Below are positions 48,101-60,100 of a stretch of DNA of 64,000 nt, in pieces. Below the pieces are notes generated by a model. The model made no database searches. It worked only from the letters and a program-made list of their open reading frames with translations, and was not told the DNA's origin. The first letter of the stretch is position 1; each line of letters opens with the position of its first letter. The translations under genes were made by a program, and so were the position numbers. Source of the DNA: Triops longicaudatus (lineage: Eukaryota; Arthropoda; Branchiopoda; Notostraca; Triopsidae); NCBI GenBank assembly GCA_022885665.1, contig JAGQDJ010000186.1:68089-132088 (forward strand), read 5' to 3'.

Positions 48101-51100
48101 GTTAAACTAAAAAACGGTCAATTTGGCGAATTTCCTGTACCTACAGGGTGAGATCGAACATGAGACAAATCGTACGAAGGACACTTTGGCTGACGCGTCT
48201 CTCACAAGTGAATTCAACAGTAACTCAACTGGTAAGAAGGTAAACTAAAACCTAAAAGCTGTCGCAATGCTACTTAGTGGGCTTGGATGTACGGTGAACC
48301 CGTTTGTAATAGAAGTTTTGACTGCTTTGAAAGTAAATGGTCAAGACTCACGTTTACGACAAAACCATATATAAGAAATATACACGAATTAATATGCCCG
48401 TGTTGCTACAGAATACTCTTCCGAGGAAACCAGAGTTTACTCTTCCTACGTGGCACTAGTTTCAACCAATGTGATTTTTAGATTATTTATTTATTATATG
48501 TGCTGTGTAATAAAAAAAAATCAAGGACAGGAAGTATTAAAAAAAAAGAGTTCCTTGCGGCTGAGACTATTTTCTCTCGTTTTGTTCATTACACAAAACG
48601 GTGCGCGAATTTCCCACAACTTCAATCGCGTTACAATAGACTGCTTTTCAGCGCTCAAGCGCTGTCTTCTTTGTCTTTTCAACTACGCTTCACTTGCAAA
48701 AACATGCAAATCCAAACTTCGGTGGGATTTCAAGTCGTTTACATGACCGCCATCCTTCGAAAATCCTCTAATTCTTCTCACCGCTCTAGAAGTTCTCTCA
48801 AAAAGAATGCGAGACTTGGCATAACGGCACCTTTGACCTTGTGTATACACTGGCAAGCCAGCACAAGAGAAGGCCATGTGAGCTTTCCTCCAGCCTTTGT
48901 ACTAATTTTCTCATACTTATCCTATCCTTGCATCAATATTCCTAAACGCAACCACAAAAATACACCAACACACGCCAAAAAATAAATGTCCCAGTGACGT
49001 CACAGCTCTAATTTACTCCGTATTCTGTTCCAATGATAGACTTCGAACCCATAACTTTGAACTGTATCAAGGTTTTGTGCCAAGACCTCCACCACCAAAT
49101 CCCACGCTCACAGATGACACTACTCATACAACTCACGACCTGTGACCTCTTTACCCATCCACTCCTCCCAAGTCACCTGACCTTAAAGTGATTACTCTGA
49201 GAATACGCAGATTCCTTCGCTCCTAGCAACGGAAATGACCCTTATTGTGGATTTCAAAACCTACCTGATCAATAACATGTGTCATCTCGCATTTGTGTCA
49301 TTAAACACAAACTAAGCAAATATAACAAGGTCTCAATATCAAAATCCTTACAATTCTCTCCTCACCTTTCTGCCTGCACAACTTAAAAGCCATTGTAATT
49401 TTCTGGAACCTTGTTATCTTGTTTCTTTACTAAAGTTAAGGCGTAAGTGATTTCGAAGAGAATACAACAATATACGAAAGATAAATTAGAGATAATAATT
49501 TCAGTGCTATACACAAAATCTTTAAAAAATATATTTCTTTACTAAATCGACATGAAGGCCTTTCTAAATATTCTGTTAACTTTCGGTACAATAAAATTGA
49601 AGGTAATTTTAGCTCGGATACTCTGTATTTTTCCGCACTAAAACTTATGACGTTATCTGTACGATACATGAAAATATGTAAATGCTAAGTTGCAATACCC
49701 CTTTAAAGGTACATCGAATATTTCCACTAAATACTGTGAAGAATATCCACTGAAGTTATATATTAAACAAACACGAACCAACACCCTATTTACCACCCCC
49801 TACACTGTTCGCACTCCACTGTGATGAAGTAGTTTTCACTTCTGTTTTCCTAACTCTTAAAACAAAATACACTTACCAAAATTATAACACATTGTGCTTG
49901 GATAAATATAACCTTCAACTTTCAAGTGTCGATAGCCGTATACTGAATTATTAATAATAAGAAACGCTCGGATACAATCACTTACAAAAGCCCGGGAATC
50001 TTGGTTGCCCAAAGCAATAAGCTGTACTTGCCTAGCCAATGTCCTGACTGTTTTTCGTCAAACTTCTAAAGCCTAAAGCGACGACATAAAAGAGAAAGGC
50101 TGCATAACATTACACACACAACCAGAAAAAAAAATGACGCTACGGGGTTAGGAAGGCCACAGATGGTGCCAAAAGCTCGAGTGTGCCGCTTTTCAGCACT
50201 TTTTAAGTTTGGACTGCATGCCAAATAAGCACGTCGGACACTAGATTCATACTGGACTACTGCTTGACTTTAATGCCTACGTAATGTGGCATAGCATCCC
50301 TAAGACTTTTTTTTTATTAGCCCTCAGAGAAGGTAAGTGCGAAAGCCCGCTATTTTATTGCATTTTTTTATTGAGGAAAAAAAGACCATACTAGAGTGCT
50401 ATCAAGCTCTCCACCAAGTGTCACTCACCTCCCTTTTCTCAACGTCATTTATGTTAGGAAACCTTTTAGATGGGTTAGCAAATCAAAATGAAGATCCTCG
50501 ATGTTCTACTCCCTATTGATCATTTGGTTTTCAAGAAATAAAGTCAACTACCCCAAACTGCTATAGTCCAACCCCAATACCTTGGTCCATATAAGGGTCT
50601 CTATATCTTTTCCCGTTTTTGCTTTATCGCTTACTTCCAAAGAAGGTTACCAGCGCTTTTAAAAGGGAAATATGTTCTCGCTGATAAATTTTTATGCAAG
50701 AGATCAATCGAAAAAGAATCGTAGTCGTGCGTGTAGAAACTTAAAACAAACTGGTCTCTTTAGGCAAAGAAGGTCCAAGTATTTCATGTGAGATTTTGAT
50801 TTTTTAAATTTAATTATTTAATTATTATATAATTACCTATTATATAATTACCTATTAAACTTGCAATACGTATACAAAACTTTTACTTGTCTCATTTTTG
50901 AAACATCTCGGGCTGTTACAAAGACTGCAGGACGCTGATGGTTTAATCAATGACTGCAGGGGAGCTGACGTTGCTAATTAAAGTTCTTAACTCATCCATA
51001 TGAAGGAACTCGGGGGTAGTACGAGGACACTCCATATGCATGAGTTAAATAAAGGAAGGTGAAACAGTCCAGGAGAAACCCAACTTTGTAAGCCAAACTA

Positions 51101-54100
51101 ACACAATGAAGTAAGAGTAGTTTACCCCCAGGAGAGTTTCCAGGCACACTTATTTATAAAATTATTCTTCTGAGCATGTGACCGCCCTCCAGCTCCCCGT
51201 AAACTCCCTCTGGCTTTCGAACTTAATCATGCGCAAAGTGGGATGGCACGTAAAGTGTACGCAGATAAGACACCTTGAATGCACCCCTTCCGCCGTGCTA
51301 TGGCCGGATCAATGGTGTTTTCCCCGGCTTGTGCTGACCGGCCGAGGCGGTTAACCTCATATGTGCAGAATTCGAAGGAAGCGCGCTTCACCCCTTAAAG
51401 CCTTTCACATGTTCAGTCTCAGTGGTAACAGGCTAAGCCGGGGAAAGCACAGCCCGTCCCGCTACGCAGGCCGTGCCAGACCTTCGATCCAACTGGGCTC
51501 TCCGCCAAAGCCTGACAGACGAAGACAAGCCGGAGCACATACGGTTTGTCCGGCCAAACAGTCTCTTTAGCAAGCAGTCTAACTAAGTATTCGTGATATG
51601 CATCAGGACTGTACTTAGAACGCCTTGAGGTGACTTATCAGGTTTCTTTGCTGCAATTTGCCGGCTTCGTGTTAGAAACTCATTACGTTTTCCAGCTTCA
51701 TCTGTTCTCTCTTCTCCCTGTGTTTTCCCCGTAAGAAACCACAGTCAGGACATTGTAAAAAGACCCATCGCGTAACAGTGACCAAATTTCCCGTCCTTTT
51801 ATAACATAATTGTTAAATGCACCCAAAGGGCAATTCATACCCATAAAAATTCCTAGTGATCCTTATATTGGGTAAGAAAAAGTCCCTTAATTTTCCCTCA
51901 AAGTTTCCTGAAGCAATATTTCACGCTGTGATACGACACTAATATATTTATGTATTATGAGACTTCACTTTTCCGGAATTATAAAAACAATAGACATCTC
52001 TAAAAGATATGCGTCTACATAGTTTTTAAGATTTTTACATATTTTGACGTTTTGTCTCATTCTTAATGACCTTAATGACAGGGATTACGCGTTATGTGGC
52101 AGTGACTTGTCATCATTTTCCTTAGTTCCTTACCTCTGAAGTTTTTCCCGCCACTTTCACTTGTATATCTCCTCACGAATCTCCTGAATACTTTTACGAC
52201 GCACTTTTTTCTAATTCCCATGCTCGTTCCCAGCATCTGACTAATTTTGATCTTTCTTTTCCTCTCTCCTTCGTCCCCGTTACTCTCCCAGCTGTCTCTT
52301 CGTCATCGCGTAACGTTTTTCTCTTAACTATTTGCAGTGTTCAGAACTCAGCAGCGTAAAAAGGGACCAACGGGCGGATATCAAGGACTATGTATGACGT
52401 CACTTAGTGTACTATATGTGAAAACTCACTGGGTTTTATCCCCCTGGCGAGGGGCAGAAGGCCGGAACTTCGCGATTAAAGCGGAAAGTCCATTCTCATT
52501 TCCTCCTAACTTTGTATAGAATAGCTTTATCCTGCAAAAATTAGGATACTATAACTATAACCCCTATATTTTCCAACACAACCCCAAGCCAACTGCTTTA
52601 TACAAGAGACAGGAAGGGACCAAAAATCCCCCATCCTCCTTTCAGTCAAGAGGCTTAAAATTCGAGATTTAAACTCTTAAAGTATACCAAATGATCCTCA
52701 AGCCCTTAGTGGAAACATATTCCCGCCCGCTCGGAACGAACCCACATGGATAAGTTTAACATGTTTAGCTTGAAAGAGCGCTCAACTGTAAAAAGTTTCG
52801 GTGTAAGCTGGGACGAGATGTGAAATCATTATCGTTTAGTCGAACCATTATCGCTTTCGATAGGAAAGTAATAAAGTGCCTTATGTTTGAAAAGCTCTAG
52901 GATCAACTTCGTCCACCGTCCAATACACATGAAACTGTTGAATAAATAAGACTACTTCCCCCCTATGTTGTGAGTTTTTCCTCACTTGTTTGCAAGAAAG
53001 ACGAGGAAAAAGAATGCAGCTCCTTTTCTGTAACGTAATAAATTGGGTAGCACATAGACAATGCAGAAAAATAAACGGAATCTTAACTGCGCACTTTGCT
53101 CAACAAAGTGGCCGCGCGAACCCTGTTTCCCCCGGTTCCATCCTTTCCTTCTTGGCGGTTGTACTTCTGAAGGATGAAAACAGTCAACGAACGCAGACCG
53201 AACCAGCCACAGTTCTCCCCGCACACCAACTTACAGACGTTCGCAACAGAGATAACCCTCGGTAGGAAGGCTAATACGAACATGCCCAACCGATGCGAAA
53301 ATCGGTCGTTCAGCCACGCACATACAGCTAACAGATCAGACCAAGGCAAACCGGAGCGAACATGGTCTGCCCATGTCACGCGCAAGACAAACGTTCTTTC
53401 CGATGTTTTTCTATTCCACGCTTGTTCCTGTCAGGTATCACAAACCAATGGCTAACAATTAAATTTTTACCATTTAAAAGTCACAAAATTTAAGAGTTCT
53501 ATGCACGAGAATTTTCAGTCTTATTACAAACAGTTTATAACGGGTTCAGAGGTGCAGATTGTGCGGCTGCCCTTCTAACGTTTTCCAACCGTTCTAAGCA
53601 GGGAGGAAATTTGTTATTACTTCAGTTTATCCCTTAAATTTCCCGCTGGACTCGGAAAGTTTCAAGTGTCATTCTCATGTGTCTTTAGCTGGCAGTACAG
53701 AACATGCACGTCCTAGCCTGGATTGTAATTTTCCATTTCTGGTTCAGTAAACCCCATTTGGCGTCTTCCACTTCTCGTTTCGTCTCATTTGCTCCATTTC
53801 CAGTTTCCCGCCCAGCATACGATATCGCCCTTTACCACCAAATCCAGTTCTAAAGGTTTACAAGCCTAATTGGTAAAACTAGTACCTCTTTTAGTTTCCC
53901 AAACTTGTCCCCTCCAATCAGAACGACCAGAAAAAAGGACAACTGAAAACTGTAATAGTCTGACAAAGAAACTTAAATTTCTGGGCTAACAAAAGCCCTG
54001 TTTTTTCGTAAGGTCAGAAGAAAAGTCTGAAAGTAAGCTCGAGCAAGTTGGAGTCTATGTTCTACAAACCAAGACTCAACTGACCACCAGCTTCCTTAGC

Positions 54101-57100
54101 TTCCCTTTCTTCTCCAAGAGGATTGGAAGCTGGGGGTTAATTTCCTTTGGGGACGCTCTTCCTTTCGCGCCACTATTCTACACATGTTGGTAAAAACGTA
54201 TTCTTATGGAGAAGCTTGTTGCTTTTGGGAGTCTGTTGCTCTCAGATTCCACGATCCCAGATGGACATGGAACGCCCCCCAGATTGAATTACAATGGCGA
54301 CAAGGGTACCAGCACGTTGCTCAGCTTCCTCTCCTTCTTCAGTCACATTTTGCTGAAAAGCTTTCACAAAACCGAAAGCTTTTCACAAACTTCCTAAACA
54401 TGGCGCCAAATAGTAGACCACGATAACAATACCTTGACTTGTATTGGTACTGCTTTGGTAGACGCTGTAAAAAGGGAGGCTAAAAATATCGAGGTAAAGA
54501 CCCGAAAATAAACTTCCATTAGGATTTTCACCCCTAATTGCTCTTTTTTTGTTTCCTTGAAGGAGACGATGATTAAGTATGGCAGTCTAACATGGCATGC
54601 AGGCATTAGGCTCTGGGTGTGTTTCCGACTAATTGAATCGTTAAGAAGTTGGAAGAAGGAAAAAGTTATACGGTGTTAATGACAGATGAAACTCTTTAAG
54701 ACAAATGGTCTGTCTTTGGATGTGGCTTATGCCGTTATTATTGCATATTTTTAGCAAATGTAAGATTATAGTGAAAATATTGTTAAAAAGTCGCGTAAAA
54801 ATCGAAGAACAGTACTCAAAATGCAGAGTCTTAATAAGTGAACAGTATATCGGAAAGACGGAGGAGAATTCACCTAATTACAAAATACTGAAATTCATCT
54901 CATGCCTGATTTCAAGTCGTGAATGTTAAGCAGCGCCGTCGTTTTTTTTTTAGCTCTGGTTGTAATGGCCAAAAAATTGGGGACGGCTGCGGTAGAATTG
55001 ACTAGGTATTTGTCCCAGTTTTTATTGATCAAACTTGTTACATGTGTCCTTTACATTTTGGGATCTCTTTTGTCGTGTTATTTTACGTGCGAGTCCACAT
55101 AACAATGTAAGCTGCATTCCTTACCTAAAAAATCACGTTAACGCCCAAATCGGATCGATTTTACGACCTTGCACTGAATTCTTCTGTTCTACACAAAACG
55201 TAAAAGGCGCAATCTCGACCATATGAGACTAAAACAAGGTTCGGTACTGACGTACTCCGAAAACAGCATGAATGAATTGAAAGAACTTCCTGTTTGATAA
55301 CTTAGTAATTATAGTCCATACAAAAGGACGGCGGGGAAGAACAAAAATTTCCCTTCTTTCTTTTCAGTTAATGAAAGCACGAGTTCTGGCTTTAGTGTTG
55401 CATGCGTCGCGAAGAAGAGCTATTAACAATTACTGAGAGTTAAGGGGGTGGGTGAAGACCGGGCAGGGATTTTTACCTCATGGGTTTCCAGATGCTGAAG
55501 AACGGAAACACACCCTATGTGGGACAGGAAGAAATACGAAAGTTCGAAAGCCAAAAAGGCGAAGAAGCGACATTGTCTACGAGCCCCCAAAAAAGTAATT
55601 ATCAGGTCCTAGTTTCATCACAAGGTTCTACACATATTCCTAACATTTACTCACATCACAAGACCATTGAAGGAAAAGCTCGCCAGCTAGGGGAAGTCAA
55701 TATAACAATGAATACAACGCCCCAACAAAATCTACCCGCTTCTTTTAACGAAGGCCCCCCACACGACTAACTTTTCCCTTTCACTCATTACGGAATCCTA
55801 ACTTTCTTCTCCTCTGTTTAATTAGCTGGTTCTGTTTAATCTACACTTCTCAAACTAAGGTTACGAAAAAATCTCAAGTATTTAAAATTAATAATTAAAA
55901 CATATTTTTCGGTGGAGGAAAACAAATAATTTCGCACAACGACAGTTCGAACATTCTTTACTAGATAATTTTCACTAAAGATACAACTAAGCAATAAAAA
56001 ATAATTTTACATAAAACAGACAATTTCTATACCTCTTACTGAAACATTTATTCGCTTTTTTCACAACTTTCGAATTCAAGTTTCCTGATTCGTCTTACAA
56101 CTCATTAAATTTTATAAAATTACGATTATTTGGCTTGTTCTAATTTATAAATGAAAAATATCCGTTATGCAATAATACAAGGTTAGACTAGGAAAAATTA
56201 TCTACATTTAAGGTAAAATCGAATTTCGATACCCGACAAAGGGCTTTCCTCCTTTCTGAATTACTCTTAACCCCCAGGAAAAGACAAGAAAAAATCTTAA
56301 AAGCACAAAGACGGAGTGAAAAAGGGTTGGAGAGTCGATAAAGGACAATCGCATGAGCTCCATCATCGATCTATAGGAGGCAAAGATGTGGAAAAAGCCT
56401 CTTAAAATTTTTCTCCCGAAAACGGGAAGATGAAAGATACATTAGCAGTAACTCGAAGCCACCAAGAATCTAACATATTCTTTCTAAGGCAACCGTGCTT
56501 GAGAAGTAATCCTTCTAAAAGGCCCACGATCCTTTGAAGGCGAGTAAAGGTGAAAAAATCAATAAAATTTATCAATTTCAGTATTAGCAACAACCTTCGG
56601 GGAAATCTACCTCCAGGGAAAACTAAGCGAATTCAGACAGTTTCCGAACAATTAGTCAAGCTAGTAACCCAATGACGTTGCAAATAGCATAGACAAAGCC
56701 AACAATGCTTTCTATACTAGTTCCTCCAGAAGTTCTTCACAACTTCTTGTTCTCAAGTGCGCTACTGTTTACCGTAGTTTCAGGTATAGGAAATTGTCTG
56801 TAGTAGGGACTACAATAGGGATTTGACGGCTTGGACGACGGTTCAATAATCCTTAGCTGTAATCATTTTCAAGACGAAATATGAATTGTGGCTGGGCAAA
56901 AACGGATTAATAAGAATGTGGAGAAGATAAACTGTGGCTTGCTTTCGTCTCACCGCTTGCGGTTTTTAATTCATAAACCCGGGAAATTCATTCCGCATGA
57001 ACTGTGATGAGTAAAACATGCAACTGGGTGCCCAAAGAGCCAAGCTACTTACGTTTAACCATAGTTGATTGAGAGTAATCCAAATGAGTTGATAGATAAT

Positions 57101-60100
57101 AATCCGGCTGGGGGAAAGCACAGTTAAAACGTAAACATTCAGTTTGCACTCAGAAACAGGTGATAGATTGAGTTCGTTCAGTTTGACACAAGACTGTTTT
57201 TAAGAGATTTTGGCACGAGAGAGTTTAGAATGTTGTGACCCACTGCCTCCAACATAGCACAACACATATACCATGAATGGTTCCCTCAACACTAAACGTG
57301 CTTCGAAGGGGAACGAAGAGAAAGGGGAGTCAAAATGGCCGAAACAGCCACTCAGTGCTGCATTGACTTCATAGATGGCAGCCTATAACGGTTCACGTAT
57401 TCTTAAATACACTGAAAGAGCGCGCTAATATATCAGACATATTACAGAAAGCTTTTGAAGTTGTTCATAAAATCCTGGGTACAGCCCTAGCGATAAATAA
57501 CGAGGTTAGCTAAGAATGAGAACTATTCATAGCTTTTCGTTCTTCTTTAATATAATAAGAGCTGACAGATATGTAGAGATTTTTGTTTAAGACTCAAATT
57601 AAAACACTAAAGTGTACGAGCTACTAGTGCGCAATGCAAAGCGTGCAGTCAGTAACGTCCATATTGTAATGAACGGTTATCGATTACGCATATTTTCTAC
57701 ATTAGGAATATACTTCAAAATTATTTCGGGGCAGTAGAGGGCAGTTATATTTTGTAAGTTATAGTGACTTTTCTGTGAGATCGTTGTAAAGCAAGCTTCT
57801 AACATCCGTGGATAGAAGCTTAACTCTTAACCAAAAAATATTATACATTATTGCCGAACATAGCAATATCACAGCGGCTGCTATAATCGAAGCAGAAAGT
57901 TAATTATCGGAGTTCACGAATATCGTAGTTCTACTTTATTTACTTTTTTGTTGTTACAACGTGCATTACAAAATCGAATGTTAGAATGTTTTCAAAATCC
58001 TCGAAGGGATTCAGATTTAACAACGTGACAAAATCTTTTCATAACGTCATTATTTAATTTAAAATATAGATTGTTCTTTTTCGTTCTCGGATTACAACTG
58101 AGATGCGGTTGTGCAGAATAAACCTCAAGTGCATTTCGATAACTGAAAAGTTTAAAAGGCCTATTCGGTAACTAATAAAGGTTTGTTGGGGATTCATAAT
58201 CCTGCGATCCTGCGTTTCGAAATCCGTAAATGAATATTTGACGAATCGCAAAGCTTTGATTAAACCAAATCTAGCATTTCAGGTCTTTCGAACTGAAACT
58301 ATAACGTCATATGACGAGTACATGCGTGCTATTGCTGAAGAATTCCTAAAAGCCACCGGATGTGTACTGGAGGAAAAATGGTTAAGCAAATTGAACATAA
58401 CGGTAACCGGTTGCCCACCTACGCCAGGCGCAGTTAAAACACCCGGTTACTGACGTTTCGCAACTGGTTACTAAATATCCCTTCGGCCTTGCGTCCTTAT
58501 TCATATACTTTACCACATTTCACGGCCTTTTAGTTTTATGATTGTTCTCGATTATCAATTCAAGGCCTTCTACAACGCGTCATTAACTGCCATCAACTTA
58601 TTTTCGCTGATCATTCCGTATTTATAGGCTGAGCGGTTGACACTTCCTGCGCTTGAATAAAAACGTCGCTTTTCAAATTGTAGTATTGAGACTATTCTCT
58701 CTTTATGCGTAGTAGAACCCATTTCCTAGCATGTTATTTAAATGTAAATTTGAATTATAGAAGGTAAAGTATTCTAAATTCAGAGGCTATCAAACTGAAC
58801 GGGAAAGTCTCACAATGCAGAATGCAAAATGATGAAGTAGTGTTTCATATTGCATATCACTTACCTAGCACCGGGTAAATACATCGAGCCATCGATGAAC
58901 ACCGACCCACTGAGGAGAATGTACCAGCAGGTGCATAATTCACCACGGCTAGAAAACAAAAATGCGTTTTGTACACAAGTTGTCCTACTTTTGGTTTCGA
59001 GACTAAAAAACCGTAACAAAGCAAACGTCTTTTGGTTAGATAAAGAACTCAAATATTAATGACACCAGGTGTGTGACGAGCTTTTTCATTGCTGTCTTAA
59101 CGTTTAATAGGGTGGCAAACATCTGGCATGAAACCGCCATGTTGATATAACACGCGTCATCGAACTCTTTTTTATGTAAGTTAAAAGAGTTATTTCTTTT
59201 TCATAGAAAGGTTAAATAATAATCAAGTATCGACTTTAGATTCTTCGTTAGGATAACCACCATGAAGATACAAAAAATAAAATATTCGCGCCAAAAGCTG
59301 TGTACGAAGTCACTGAACACTGTTGACACCTGGTGGTTTCTAGGAAAAACTAAAGTCAGAAAGTGTCAATACAATTGAAGTTTCCTCGTAGTTATTTCGC
59401 CTTTCGACATTTTGTTAGAAAATAAGGCATCATAACGCTGATTTCACTCACCAGTATAATATGTCATTGGCATTATGTCTTTCGTATCGTACCACTTTAC
59501 ACAACGATCGCAATGCTGAATCACGTAAGGGCGCCAATGCTCGCAAACCTCGTAAAACGATGAGAATTCGGTGCAAATCCTGTTCACGAGTAAGTTTTTA
59601 TTAGAATTTTCATTTTATGACCATTCACCTACTAGACCATAGCATAATTGTACTCTAACAATTAGAAACTGAAAAGGTCATGTCCGTTAAAAAATCGAAC
59701 AGTGTAACACTTATTCTTACAATTTAAGTTGGACACGGGCCAAGTATTTACTACAGCCCTGTTATCCAGTCACCACGAGAGAGTACCCTGAACTCTATAA
59801 TCAAAAAGGCTGGTTAATCCGACGATGGTCATAACTGCGGTAGATAAAAACATAGAAGTGGTTGTGTTTTCTCTCCAATCATGTTACTTTACTTTAGGAA
59901 TTGCTTTCAAATCGAAATTTCACGTATTTTCTGAACGATTTATTTATTATTTTAAAAAAAACGCATATAGAACTGAATGTCTAGTTTATTTATATTATTT
60001 ATAACCGGCTGGTTAAAGTGGGACTGAATAAGAGAGCGTCAACAGTAGTTTGGTTACAATTTTCTTTTAGATTATAGCTACTAGTGAAACGTACGCAAAT

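Larger units (their letters stand above)
37248..58864 (-). other. 21.6 kb intron 3 of PDZ-GEF copy B
   Basis: Joins exon 3 to exon 4 in phase 2. It contains a candidate alternative first exon (38893-39371), an ATT microsatellite, a CT run, and GC-richer islands around 41160-41430, 51180-51570 and 53090-53400. Many 60-100 codon open frames on both strands overlap each other and none shows a known domain. No transposase or reverse transcriptase fragment was recognised. Confidence 0.75.

Noticed and set aside
52982..53455. Overlapping plus and minus frames of 80-100 codons
   Set aside because: Both strands open through GC-richer DNA with no recognisable domain or consistent splice signals.
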